This document shows, in pieces, positions 1 to 8,092 of a stretch of DNA of 64,000 nucleotides (its first letter is position 1; the number at the start of each line of letters is the position of its first letter). The stretch comes from Candidatus Bathyarchaeota archaeon (GTDB lineage Archaea; Thermoproteota; Bathyarchaeia; TCS64). The position numbers were made by a program, and so were the translations under genes. The DNA is taken from contig JASLYX010000006.1 in NCBI GenBank assembly GCA_030739585.1, forward strand, positions 1 to 64,000, read 5' to 3'. The notes under the pieces were generated by a model. That model made no database searches and was not told where the DNA came from. It saw only the letters and a program-made list of their open reading frames with translations.

Positions 1-773
1 GACGCTTTTGAGCTAATGACTCGCTTTGCTTGAACTGTAAACATCTTGAAATTATTAATCTCTTGATAAATCTTGATTATGGGGTCAACATAAGAATTAC
101 TCAGGATAAACAAGACGCCTTTCGAATCTAATTCAATACATACATCTCTGAGTCTTATTTGCTCTAGGAAATTGAATCCCTTTGAAGAATATGCTGTGAA
201 ATATGAGGTATTACCCACTGGTGCATAAGGTGGATCGAAATAGCATAAATCTCCTGGTTCCGAATATTCTACAATATATGAGAAATCTCTGTTTAAGATT
301 TCAACGTTCTTTAATACATGACTTGCTGCTCGGATTCGGTCTTTAGGCACTATTGTTGGATTGTTATGTGTCCCAAAAGGTACGTTAAATTCTCCTTTTG
401 AATTCACACGGTATAATCCATTAAAAGCGGTTTTGTTAAAATATAGAAAAAGTGCAGCCGCCTCTACATCTGTGAGCTTCCCCTGATTTAGATGGTCACG
501 GAGTTTGTAGAAAACATCTTTTTCGTGGGGATATTGTTGAGCTTGAGATATTAGCTCCTCTGGTTTATCTCTAACAACAATGTAGAAATTAATTAATCTA
601 GATATTATGTCGTTAATTGAGCCTGTCTTGGGCGTTATATGGAAGAAAACAGCTCCGCTTCCGATAAATGGTTCATGATATGTTCTTTCTTTATGATCCG
701 AAGGAAATAAATCAATAATGTCAGGGATGCGCTTTCGTTTTCCACCTGCCCATTTCAATATAGCGTTTACCAT
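1..773 (-). CDS. dam: DNA adenine methyltransferase (Dam/DpnII type), 3' end outside window
   Basis: N6-adenine DNA methyltransferase, reading off the left edge, so about 257 residues are visible and only a short C-terminal piece is missing. It opens MVNAILKWAGGKRKRIPD, the family's N-terminal WxGGK segment, followed by the SAM-binding motif EPFIGSGAVFF near residue 36 and the catalytic motif YFDPPYAPVG near residue 183. This order (motif I before DPPY) is that of D12-class/alpha-type Dam enzymes, which usually methylate GATC-like sites; the actual target cannot be read here. The start is the ATG at 771-773. No cognate restriction gene is visible on the right side; the left side is not in the window, so orphan versus restriction-modification is undecided. 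Its AT-rich sequence hints at an accessory gene. Confidence 0.9.
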   Translation of the reverse strand, partial: MVNAILKWAGGKRKRIPDIIDLFPSDHKERTYHEPFIGSGAVFFHITPKTGSINDIISRLINFYIVVRDKPEELISQAQQYPHEKDVFYKLRDHLNQGKLTDVEAAALFLYFNKTAFNGLYRVNSKGEFNVPFGTHNNPTIVPKDRIRAASHVLKNVEILNRDFSYIVEYSEPGDLCYFDPPYAPVGNTSYFTAYSSKGFNFLEQIRLRDVCIELDSKGVLFILSNSYVDPIIKIYQEINNFKMFTVQAKRVISSKA

Positions 774-845
774 TGGATGCTGTTGATACTACGAAGATAC
801 AATAAAATAGTTTTTCACCATAATGAAAGACGTAAGCTTTTTTCA

Positions 846-974
846 TTAATCCGGGCCAAATAGTGAAAGCAGGGATTGAACCATCTGAGCTTCTAGGTCT
901 CGTTCTTTTAATACTTTTTTTCGTTGTTCTTTTATCCTTCTACCCAGGTAATCCTCCGTAGAACTTCTTTCCAC
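846..974 (-). CDS. Small hypothetical charged protein (42 aa)
   Basis: Short reading frame upstream of and co-directional with dam. It begins with GTG at 972-974; an in-frame TAA lies just upstream, so no longer start exists. The product is strongly charged and predicted helical (EDYLGRRIKEQRKKVLKERD, then a hydrophobic tail MVQSLLSLFGPD). On the minus strand a TATA-like run lies about 30-35 nt before the GTG. I recognise no family. Support is only the coherent amphipathic sequence and promoter spacing, so it could be chance. Confidence 0.4.
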   Translation of the reverse strand: MERSSTEDYLGRRIKEQRKKVLKERDLEAQMVQSLLSLFGPD

Positions 975-1093
975 GCAAGTGATTTATTTCAACATAATTA
1001 AAAAATATCTTGATTTGCGAGATTCAGGTATTCGTCAATTGATAAATTTATGTACTATTGAAGGTATTCTATCTATTGGCGATTAAAGTGGGT

Positions 1094-1180
1094 ATGCGTA
1101 GTGCAAAAAAAAAGCCTCTGACTAAAAAAGAGAGAGCGGAGAAAAGAAAAAAGCGCAAGGAAAAACGGGCATCTAAATGA
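1094..1180 (+). CDS. Very small Lys/Arg-rich protein (28 aa)
   Basis: Begins ATG at 1094 and ends TGA at 1178-1180. The peptide starts MRSAKKKPLTKKERAEKRKK and about half its residues are Lys or Arg, with several Glu. The size and charge resemble ribosome- or RNA-bound micro-proteins such as eL41, but the sequence is not eL41. A TATA-like stretch (around 1045-1053) lies roughly 45 nt upstream of the ATG, which fits an archaeal promoter with a short leader. Function unknown; binding to nucleic acid is inference from charge alone. Confidence 0.45.
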   Translation: MRSAKKKPLTKKERAEKRKKRKEKRASK

Positions 1181-1346
1181 ATTCTCCTTCATAGCTTTAT
1201 CTCCAAATTTCTTTGCAGGAGTTAGATTCCCTCGTGCTCGGAAGGCCCCTTAACGAGTGTTCCAGGTCTTTTCATCTCTAAAATTTCATTTAACCCGATC
1301 AAAAGTTACCATACATTTAGCCAAGGAACATACTTACAGCATAAGA

Positions 1347-2084
1347 TCATAGAAACCCTTTCGACACCAAATCAGCTACTGTGAGTTTTCCAGTATGTAG
1401 GATTGTCGCGATGAGCACACCGGACACTCCGAGGCTACTCACCTTCTCTAGATCCTCGATGCCCCGTATACCTCCTCCAGTCATCACACCAATCCTAGTC
1501 TCCTCTAAGATATCCACGATGACCCCCATATTGATCCCTTGCTCCGAGCCCACCCTCGCCAGATCGAGAACAATAATATTGGTGACTCCAAGCTCCTCGA
1601 GAGCCTTCACCAGACGTGGTGGGGTCATGGAGCGTATCTTTTCGGATTTGCTCAATAATTCTCCCCCTTTCAGATCGATGCTCACTATCACTCGATCCTC
1701 ACCCAGAGCCTTAATCGCTTCCCCCACAAAGCCGAGGCCGGTGAGAGTCTCAGTCCCGATGATTATTGTAGACGCCCCTGCTTCAAGTACCCTCTCAGCC
1801 TTCCCGAGATCGTTAATTCCAGCATCTACCATAAGGGAAAGTTCAGTTTCCGAGCAGATCCGGGAAAGCACGGAAAAGTCCTCTTTGTTCCCTAATATGG
1901 AATCAAGGTCCGCCACGTAGAGCTCGTGAAATCCCTGTGAGGCGAAGACCTTGGAGAGCTCTAGGGGATCGGGTGAGGACCAGAGGATGCTATTAAGAGG
2001 CCGATATTTATTTCTGTCTCCGTGCATAGCATGAACAGCAATGCCGTTCAAGAGATCCAGTACTGGTATGATCTTCATTGGCAT
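1347..2084 (-). CDS. HisA-like TIM-barrel protein next to methanofuran genes
   Basis: A 245-residue protein of the HisA/HisF superfamily. HisA itself isomerises ProFAR in histidine synthesis. The barrel start MKIIPVLDLLNG carries the expected first catalytic Asp (about residue 10), a second Asp sits in VSIDLKGG (about 139), and a phosphate-binding loop GGGIRGIEDL is present near 205. The first phosphate loop reads DAGIND rather than GGGIR, and no other his gene is near. HisA-like paralogues are known in archaeal and methylotroph C1-cofactor clusters, and this one is divergent from mfnF with only 77 bp between, so a role in methanofuran or related cofactor synthesis is more likely than histidine synthesis; that is inference. 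Two Met codons (residues 1 and 3) are both possible starts. Confidence 0.75.
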   Translation of the reverse strand: MPMKIIPVLDLLNGIAVHAMHGDRNKYRPLNSILWSSPDPLELSKVFASQGFHELYVADLDSILGNKEDFSVLSRICSETELSLMVDAGINDLGKAERVLEAGASTIIIGTETLTGLGFVGEAIKALGEDRVIVSIDLKGGELLSKSEKIRSMTPPRLVKALEELGVTNIIVLDLARVGSEQGINMGVIVDILEETRIGVMTGGGIRGIEDLEKVSSLGVSGVLIATILHTGKLTVADLVSKGFL

Positions 2085-2161
2085 CTTTCCAGATGCAGAA
2101 TCTCTGTGCTACTTGATAAAAAGCTTGAACCTTTCCGCTCTAGGTTCAGAGGACTCCTGAA

Positions 2162-3241
2162 ATGGTGAATATCCTCGGTTTCGACGTAGGGGGCGTAAAC
2201 ACCAAGGCCGCCTATGTGGAAACTGATGGAGACTTAGTAGTTAAGGGCAAAACCGCTTCTCAGTATTTCCCCATCTGGAAAAGGTCCTTGGATCAACTCC
2301 CGGTTATGTTGGATGGGCTTTTAAAACAACTTAGGGGACCCTCTAGACTTGACGGTGTCAGTCTGACAATGACCGCCGAGCTGTCTGATGCCTACAGGAC
2401 GAAAAGGGAGGGCGTCAACCATATCTTGGGATCTATTGAGCAGATCCTCAACGGTATCCCCTGTTTTGTACTGGACGTTAACGCTAAATTAAGGAGCTTG
2501 GAGGCGGCAAGGAGTGATCCTCTAGCGGTCGCTGCGGCCAACTGGGTTGCAACAGGTTGGATGGTTTCCCAGAGAATTAGAGATTGCATCGTGGTTGATA
2601 TTGGGAGCACCTCTACTAGTATCATCCCCATAGTCGACGGGGAGATTGCCGCAAAAGGGAGGAACGACCTAGAGAAGCTTATGACCGGGGAGCTCGTGTA
2701 CACAGGCTCTCTGCGGACCAACGTTGCGTCCATAGTGGACTCCATAAAGATTCGAGGCGGTAAGGCAAGAGTTTCCTCTGAGCTCTTCGCCCAGTCGGGA
2801 GATGTTCACCTCATCCTAAGGAACATTAGAAAGGGAGACTACACCGTGGAAACTGCGGACGGAAGAGATGTGACAAGGTGTGAGGCTATGGCACGGCTCG
2901 CCAGGGTTATCTGCGCCGATATCGAGATGCTCAGCGAGCGAGAGATAGTTGACGTAGCTAACCAAGTTTACAATAGACAGATTGAACAGGTGGGGGAGGG
3001 GTTGGAGCAGGTTAGAGCTAGATTGAAAACTAATTATGAACATGAGCCCCCAGTTGTAGTGACAGGGATGGGCAGAGAGTTTCTAGCGAAGGCCGCGGCT
3101 CAGAAAGTCGGGTTCCAAGAGATCGTCGACCTTGGTGACGTAATGGGTGCCGATGCGGCTCTAGTCTCCCCTTCGGTCGGCGTCGCCCTTATGGCAGCCA
3201 GCAGACTCGAGGGAATGACTGTACAATGGATGCCACAGTAA
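2162..3241 (+). CDS. mfnF: MfnF-type aminomethylfuran-tyramine coupling enzyme (H4MPT-linked C1 pathway protein)
   Basis: A 359-residue protein of the family annotated as H4MPT-linked C1 transfer pathway protein; the characterised member, MfnF of Methanocaldococcus, condenses the activated furan with gamma-glutamyl-tyramine during methanofuran synthesis. An actin/hydantoinase-like ATPase fold is visible: GFDVGGVN (6-13), VVDIGSTSTS (144-153) and a late glycine motif VVTGMGREF near 300. Length is about that of the family. The ATG at 2162 follows a TATA-like TTGATAAAA at 2113-2121. Its end overlaps the start of mfnE by 16 nt, indicating translational coupling, and the neighbouring mfnE and mfnB strongly support the assignment. 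Confidence 0.85.
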   Translation: MVNILGFDVGGVNTKAAYVETDGDLVVKGKTASQYFPIWKRSLDQLPVMLDGLLKQLRGPSRLDGVSLTMTAELSDAYRTKREGVNHILGSIEQILNGIPCFVLDVNAKLRSLEAARSDPLAVAAANWVATGWMVSQRIRDCIVVDIGSTSTSIIPIVDGEIAAKGRNDLEKLMTGELVYTGSLRTNVASIVDSIKIRGGKARVSSELFAQSGDVHLILRNIRKGDYTVETADGRDVTRCEAMARLARVICADIEMLSEREIVDVANQVYNRQIEQVGEGLEQVRARLKTNYEHEPPVVVTGMGREFLAKAAAQKVGFQEIVDLGDVMGADAALVSPSVGVALMAASRLEGMTVQWMPQ

Positions 3242-3894
3242 AGATCGGGGGAAGCTTGGCCGAGGAACCGGCAAAATTAAGAGCCCTATGCTTGGAACTT
3301 GGCAAGGTGGCGGGCACACACAGAATTTCCGCTGTGCCTGGGGGAGGAAGGTTCGCCGATGTTGTGAGGGAACTGGATGAACGATATCATCTCAAAGGCA
3401 CCATCGCTCACAACTTGGCAATTCTCGCCATGGACCAGTATGGAATTCTACTGTCTAGCCTAACCCCGAACTCCCAGACTACCTGTACGCTGGAAGGGGC
3501 TAAGATGCATTCAAAGGCAGGGCTACTACCCATACTCCTACCATCAAGGCTGATGTTCCGGGCGAACCCTTTGCCACACTCGTGGGTGGTAACCTCAGAC
3601 TCAATAACCGCTTACATAGCTGGAGAGCTGCTCTCAAGGAAGCTTATACTGGTAACCAATGTGGATGGTGTCTACACTAGGGATCCAAAAGATGACTCCA
3701 GGGCAGAGCTCATCGAGGAAATTTCTGCAGCCGAGCTCTTAACACAAAACATCAGAACCAGTGTGGATACATATCTGCCCAGGATCGTCTCAGAGCAGCG
3801 GCTGGACTGTTATGTCGTTAACGGGAGGTATCCTGAGAGAGTCCGGAAAATACTTGAAAATGAGCTACCTAGGTGCACGCAGATCAGAGCTTAA
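3226..3894 (+). CDS. mfnE: MfnE-type (aminomethyl)furan phosphate kinase
   Basis: Amino-acid-kinase superfamily protein of 222 residues. MfnE phosphorylates aminomethylfuranmethyl phosphate to the diphosphate that MfnF uses. Superfamily landmarks are the N-terminal KIGGSL (6-11), the GGGRFAD loop (39-45) and the C-terminal ATP-side segment LVTNVDGVYTRDPK (about 145-158). Fold alone would also allow aspartate/uridylate-kinase-like enzymes; the 16-nt overlap with mfnF and the tail-to-tail 11-nt overlap with mfnB make MfnE the best call. Confidence 0.8.
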   Translation: MDATVKIGGSLAEEPAKLRALCLELGKVAGTHRISAVPGGGRFADVVRELDERYHLKGTIAHNLAILAMDQYGILLSSLTPNSQTTCTLEGAKMHSKAGLLPILLPSRLMFRANPLPHSWVVTSDSITAYIAGELLSRKLILVTNVDGVYTRDPKDDSRAELIEEISAAELLTQNIRTSVDTYLPRIVSEQRLDCYVVNGRYPERVRKILENELPRCTQIRA

Positions 3895-4615
3895 TTGAAC
3901 CTTGAAGGCAGCGGATCTCCTCCACAAGCTCTCTCACTGCCTCCCTGTAAACGGCGCCTCTCAGACGATCCTTGTCACCACAGACCGCCTTCCTAACCCC
4001 CACTATATCAGCTCCGAGGTCAAATACTTCTCCCAAGTCTTTCCGGTCCAGGGATCCAGCTAGGGAAACCGTCAAACCGAGTCCATGCGACTCTTCAACG
4101 AACCCCCTCAACTCGTCAACTGATAGGAGATCAAAGAGACCTCCGTGGGTCTTAACGTTAACGTCGATCATCACTCCATCAGCTCCAGCTCCGTGGGCCA
4201 ACGCTGGAACCTCTAAGGGACTTAGACACCCGATCTTTTCGTAGTCAGCGTAGCCTGCAGCGATCACCTTTGTAGATTCGCAATACTCTTTGGCGGCCCT
4301 GCAGACCTCTCCTATTAAAAATGCGGCCTCAGATGGGGTCTTCACTCCGAAGAAACTTGCCTTGATATAGTCGGCCCCTGATACAGTTGCTCCGAGGGCT
4401 GCTAATGAGGATGCCCCGGGGAGGTTGGGGAGATCCCCGATGGTAGCGCTCACCTTTATCTCGTTTGGGACCACTTTCCTGATCTGTTTGATGACCCAAG
4501 GGAAATTTGCTCCCAAGGCCCCCTCGTCTGGGTTTTTAACATCAATGATATGGCCGCCACCTTGGACCGCCTCCTGGGCCTCAATAATGTTCTTCACGCT
4601 CACTAGTAGCTTCAT
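3884..4615 (-). CDS. mfnB: (5-formylfuran-3-yl)methyl phosphate synthase
   Basis: First committed enzyme of the furan part of methanofuran: it joins two glyceraldehyde-3-phosphates to the furan phosphate. At 243 residues it has the family length (DUF556). The conserved Schiff-base lysine is in place as K27 within IIDVKNPDEGALGA, and further family segments are visible (IKVSATIGDLPNLPG, IKASFFGV, VIAAGYADY, AGADGVMIDV). It converges with mfnE, overlapping by 11 nt. mfnA, mfnC and mfnD are not in this window. Confidence 0.9.
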   Translation of the reverse strand: MKLLVSVKNIIEAQEAVQGGGHIIDVKNPDEGALGANFPWVIKQIRKVVPNEIKVSATIGDLPNLPGASSLAALGATVSGADYIKASFFGVKTPSEAAFLIGEVCRAAKEYCESTKVIAAGYADYEKIGCLSPLEVPALAHGAGADGVMIDVNVKTHGGLFDLLSVDELRGFVEESHGLGLTVSLAGSLDRKDLGEVFDLGADIVGVRKAVCGDKDRLRGAVYREAVRELVEEIRCLQGSIKL

Positions 4616-4692
4616 GGGTTAACCGATCACGTGGGGAACGATCTAGTTGCACGTTTAAGAGGTTTGCATCTTGTATCTATGAGGCGATTGCA

Positions 4693-5031
4693 TCATTTCT
4701 CTGACCTTTCCAGCACTTGGGATTTCACCTTCTTCAAGGGAAGATGCTTTTTGAGATAGCAAGAAACAACTTCCTCGTTAAAGGTTTTGCATGAGAAGAC
4801 GTCGATGCAGACACCGTTACCGTCGTGGAAGGTGTGGATCGCAATGTGGGACTTATCGATGATTACAAAGCCAGTCCACCCTGGGTTCTCCGGTAATCCT
4901 TCGACAACTAGGGGTCCGGCCAGGATCTTCATCCCAATCAGAGCGGGGAGTTCCGTAAGGATGCGTATGCCTACCTCCTTATCGACCCTGTGATGGAGGA
5001 CGCCGTCTATGATTAAGTGTACGCCGATCAT
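4693..5031 (-). CDS. speD: S-adenosylmethionine decarboxylase proenzyme (bacterial/archaeal class)
   Basis: A 112-residue single-domain AdoMetDC that self-cleaves to form a pyruvoyl cofactor and supplies decarboxylated SAM for polyamines (or for agmatine, in archaea that recruited it as arginine decarboxylase). The processing site is clear: the serine of DKSHIAIHTF is residue 61 and becomes the pyruvoyl group, His66 is the processing His, and Cys81 in DVFSCKTF is the catalytic acid. No spermidine synthase lies nearby. It stands alone between the mfn cluster and a small zinc-ribbon gene. Confidence 0.88.
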   Translation of the reverse strand: MIGVHLIIDGVLHHRVDKEVGIRILTELPALIGMKILAGPLVVEGLPENPGWTGFVIIDKSHIAIHTFHDGNGVCIDVFSCKTFNEEVVSCYLKKHLPLKKVKSQVLERSEK

Positions 5032-5259
5032 CTCAGGATTCTAAAGAAGTGCCAGGAGACTAAAAAGGGATGTGCGAGGATCCAGCTGGGCTTCAATGTA
5101 TGGACCTCTCACTCTCTGGGTCTCATAAACGGAGTCCCCTTTGAGTCCTCTATACACATCATATTGGGTAAAATGGTGTTGGACTTCCCTCTGCACGCGC
5201 TACCTGTTTCAAGGATATATCAGAAGATTATAGCCTAAGAATAGTCGAAAGGTATATCT

Positions 5260-5436
5260 ATGGGCCATTCATTCTGTCATCTGATGAGCGAGACAGGCTT
5301 CGATGAATCACTATGCTATGAGTGCGGGCAACCCCTTTTCCTCAATGTTGAGGAGTGTAAGGCGTTCATCGAGAAAAAGCTCCAAGACGGATTCATAGTA
5401 TGTAGTTGCTGTGGCATAGAAGGACAAGTCAGGTAA
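5260..5436 (+). CDS. Small zinc-ribbon protein (58 aa)
   Basis: Reads ATG at 5260 to TAA at 5434-5436. Two cysteine pairs, CYEC (residues 19-22) and CSCC (48-51), are separated by a helical linker, a typical four-Cys zinc knuckle. A second in-frame ATG at 5284 would give a 50-residue form keeping both pairs. A TATA-like run around 5214-5222 precedes it. Family not recognised; such mini-proteins often bind nucleic acid or a protein partner, but nothing here shows which. Confidence 0.5.
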   Translation: MGHSFCHLMSETGFDESLCYECGQPLFLNVEECKAFIEKKLQDGFIVCSCCGIEGQVR

Positions 5437-5471
5437 AAATAAAATAAGGTCAGCCGTACACCGAAAGAGTT

Positions 5472-6302
5472 CTAGGCTATAGTAAAAGACTCTGATAACC
5501 TCTGCCAATCCTCTTTGTCCAGCATCCAATCCACAGCCCCAAGATTTTCCCTAAGGTGAACAGGATTAGAGGCCTTTGGGATAGCAACGACATTCTCCTG
5601 GGAGATGAGCCAGTTCAATGAGATCTGAGCGTGGGTTCTATCATATTTCTCAACCAATTCGTCGAGAACCGAGTTTCCCGGCATCGCAAGCTTGCCCCTA
5701 GCCAACGGCGTATACGAAATCAGAATAATGTTGTTCTTCTGGCAATATGGAAGGATCTCGTCGCGGGGATCTTGATTCAGTAGGCTATAATGGACTTGGT
5801 CAGCGACCAACGTGTGCTCTTTAAGGTGGGACTGGGCCTCAACTATTAGTTCAGCAGAGAAATTGCTTACGCCTATCTGTCGGGTCCATCCTTCCTCGGC
5901 GCAATACTCTAGGGCGCCCATAGTCTCCTCTAAGGACACCTCAGGATTGGGCCAGTGAACGAGGTAGAGATCCACATAGTCCTGTCGGAGACGCTTGAGA
6001 CTTTCCTCCAATGAAGCTATCAGGTCATCATGCCTGAGATGGTTGTGCCAGACCTTGGTGGTAATGAATAGTTCTCGCCTTTTGAATGGCTCGATCGCAT
6101 CGGCGACTACCTCCTCAGAGTGGCCTGAAGCGTAGCGCTCCGCTGTGTCGATGTGAGTAATACCCAGTTCGATGCCGAGCCTAATCGCCTCGACATCCTT
6201 CTCATCATCCGAAATACCAGCTACTCGTCCCTCACCCATGCCAAAGGTGCCTAGGCCCAATGCCGATATTTTGACATCTTTTGTTATCTTCTTAAAATTC
6301 AT
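5472..6302 (-). CDS. Aldo/keto reductase
   Basis: NAD(P)H-dependent oxidoreductase with a TIM barrel, about 276 residues from the chosen start. The full catalytic tetrad is visible: Asp52 and Tyr57 in HIDTAERY, Lys83 in FITTKVW, His116 in YLVHWPNP; the cofactor phosphate site is in the C-terminal AIPKASNP. The frame is open 44 codons further upstream, but that stretch is hydrophobic and unlike the family, while MNFKKI at 6302 matches the normal barrel entry, so I use 6302. Substrate not deducible. Confidence 0.88.
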   Translation of the reverse strand: MNFKKITKDVKISALGLGTFGMGEGRVAGISDDEKDVEAIRLGIELGITHIDTAERYASGHSEEVVADAIEPFKRRELFITTKVWHNHLRHDDLIASLEESLKRLRQDYVDLYLVHWPNPEVSLEETMGALEYCAEEGWTRQIGVSNFSAELIVEAQSHLKEHTLVADQVHYSLLNQDPRDEILPYCQKNNIILISYTPLARGKLAMPGNSVLDELVEKYDRTHAQISLNWLISQENVVAIPKASNPVHLRENLGAVDWMLDKEDWQRLSESFTIA

Positions 6303-6495
6303 AGATGTCCCCCTGACATGTTTGAAAATAGTGTGTGATATGTGTTTCGAGGACGCACGTACAAAACATAATAAAATGATCCTAGCAACCATCGATGAGA
6401 GGACCGGAGAGATTACAGGGATTAGCAGACTCAATCTGATAGAAGCCTAAACTTCGCTAAAACCCTCAAATCCAATTCTCAATTTTCTAAACTGA

Positions 6496-7803
6496 TCAAG
6501 GAGTCCGTGGTTTCTTTGGAAAGTCCAGTATCTCCTCGCACCAACCGGCTGTAGATTGTAGTTCCTCCTCTCCATAGGGGAGCCCTATGAGCTGTATGCC
6601 TAAAGGTAAACCTTCTCCTGTCAGACCGCAGGGAATCGTGATCGCGGGGAAGCCACAGAAGCTCCAGGGAGCATTGAACGCCGGGTCTCCCGTGGATTCA
6701 AGCCCTAGGGGGGCAGGAGTGACTGATGAGGGGGTAAGGAGAAAGTCTACCTCTCCTAGAAGATCCCTGACTTCCATGGTAAAGATCCCCCTAAACCGCT
6801 TAGCTCTGAGATATGCCGAAGTAGGGATTAGGAGTCCCGCCTCTATCTGGCTCCTCATCCAAGGCTTGTACAAGCCGTTACTATTCCTAAAGATCTCTTC
6901 ATGGATCGATGCAGCCTCTGCGGCGAATATGATGCTATGAGAAGGGTGGACATATCCGAAGCTCCGGGGTAGCTCTAGATCAATGACCTCAGCTCCCGAG
7001 TCTTGAAGCTTGCCTGCCGCGTCCTTAAGCCCTTCCCAAACCAATTCATCAGCTTTTTTTTCGTAGTACCCCCTTAATAGCCCCAGTTTAGGAGGTTCGG
7101 GGTAAGGTTCAGGTTGATGCTCTATCCCCGATAGCACATTAAGTATAATTGTTGCATCCTCGACGGTTCTGGTGAAAAATCCGACATGATCGAGGCTCCA
7201 GCTAAGGGGAAAGATACCCCGGCGACTGATAAGGTCATATGTAGGCTTAAGTCCAACGACCCCACAGAAGGCAGCGGGGCGTATCACAGATCCCCCGGTT
7301 TGGGAGCCTAGAGTGGCAGGGCACATCCCTGCGGAGACCGCAGCCGCAGAGCCGCTGCTGGAGCCCCCCGGGGTATGCCCGATGTTCCAAGGGTTTCTGG
7401 TGGGTGCGGGATCATGTGCAGCGAACTCTGTAGTCTCAGTTTTCCCAGGAATCACCGCTCCAGCCTCCCGGAGAATTGCGACTGTCTCGGCGTCATACTC
7501 CGGGACATAGTCCGCGTAGATCTGGGAGCCCATGGATGTCCTCAGCCCCTGGGTAAAGTAGATATCCTTAACCCCGATTGGTATCCCATGGACTTGGCCC
7601 CTGAGGGATCCATTCACAGCCTCCTTGGTCCGCTCCTCCGCATCGGAGACGGCGCGATCTTGATCCATGGTGACCCAAGCTTCAAGAGTGGACTCGAGAT
7701 CCTCAATGCGTTGGATGATGGACTCGAGGAGATCCGTTGGAGTGAGAGTACCTTCTCTGATAAGGCGGGAGGACTCTGAGATAGTGAACTCGTAGGGCTC
7801 CAT
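6496..7803 (-). CDS. Amidase signature family hydrolase (GatA/AtzE-like)
   Basis: About 435 residues from ATG 7803. The amidase Ser-cisSer-Lys triad is intact: Lys79 in GIPIGVKD, the Gly/Ser loop TPGGSSSGSA (about 144-153) and nucleophile Ser172 in QTGGSVIRPA. Lack of the GatB partner and the presence of gatD/gatE elsewhere in the window argue against a tRNA amidotransferase role; a small-molecule amide hydrolase is more likely. Its ATG overlaps the stop of a small upstream gene (TAATG), so the two are translationally coupled. An open extension of 23 codons upstream is that small gene read out of frame. Confidence 0.88.
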   Translation of the reverse strand: MEPYEFTISESSRLIREGTLTPTDLLESIIQRIEDLESTLEAWVTMDQDRAVSDAEERTKEAVNGSLRGQVHGIPIGVKDIYFTQGLRTSMGSQIYADYVPEYDAETVAILREAGAVIPGKTETTEFAAHDPAPTRNPWNIGHTPGGSSSGSAAAVSAGMCPATLGSQTGGSVIRPAAFCGVVGLKPTYDLISRRGIFPLSWSLDHVGFFTRTVEDATIILNVLSGIEHQPEPYPEPPKLGLLRGYYEKKADELVWEGLKDAAGKLQDSGAEVIDLELPRSFGYVHPSHSIIFAAEAASIHEEIFRNSNGLYKPWMRSQIEAGLLIPTSAYLRAKRFRGIFTMEVRDLLGEVDFLLTPSSVTPAPLGLESTGDPAFNAPWSFCGFPAITIPCGLTGEGLPLGIQLIGLPYGEEELQSTAGWCEEILDFPKKPRTP

Positions 7804-7982
7804 TACTTGCCCTCCACTAGATCCGAGGAGGGATCGTCTCCAGGCTCCAACTCTAAGCCCTGGACCTTCCAAATGGATTCTGACAGACTCTCGAGGAGAG
7901 GTCTGAGCTTTTTTGCCTCCTGCTGGCCGTAACTCTTCTCCGCTCTGCTTAGCAACCCCTCTAGAATCAATTGTTTCTCCAT
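7803..7982 (-). CDS. GatC/AtzG-like small partner of the amidase (59 aa)
   Basis: ATG at 7982, TAA at 7803-7805, overlapping the amidase ATG in a TAATG. The product begins MEKQLILEGLLSRAEKSYGQ, has a helical middle (KKLRPLLESLSESIWKV) and an acidic, Pro-containing tail (LELEPGDDPSSD). This size, helix-then-acidic-tail layout and position directly before an amidase match GatC and AtzG-type stabilising subunits, which wrap around the amidase with their tail. Sequence identity to those families is too low to be certain by eye, so the assignment rests mostly on architecture and coupling. Confidence 0.55.
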   Translation of the reverse strand: MEKQLILEGLLSRAEKSYGQQEAKKLRPLLESLSESIWKVQGLELEPGDDPSSDLVEGK

Positions 7983-8092
7983 GTCTTAGCGTCCCTTCTC
8001 TAGTTCAGCCTCTGTGATACTTATCGTTGACGCAGCCACGTGTGCGTTAATTTTAACGTAGAAGAGACTACATCTATGTTCGTTGATATATC

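Noticed and set aside
870-925. T-loop-like GATTGAACC suggesting a tRNA fragment or attachment site
   Set aside because: Stem pairing fails on both strands and the sequence is better explained by the 42-codon minus-strand frame.
5017-5238. 73-codon plus-strand frame overlapping the speD start
   Set aside because: No family, no good composition, and its beginning overlaps speD.
6340-6450. 36-codon plus-strand frame between the reductase and amidase genes (ATIDERTGEITGIS)
   Set aside because: Protein-like but very short, lies between two minus-strand genes with no clear promoter; not enough support.
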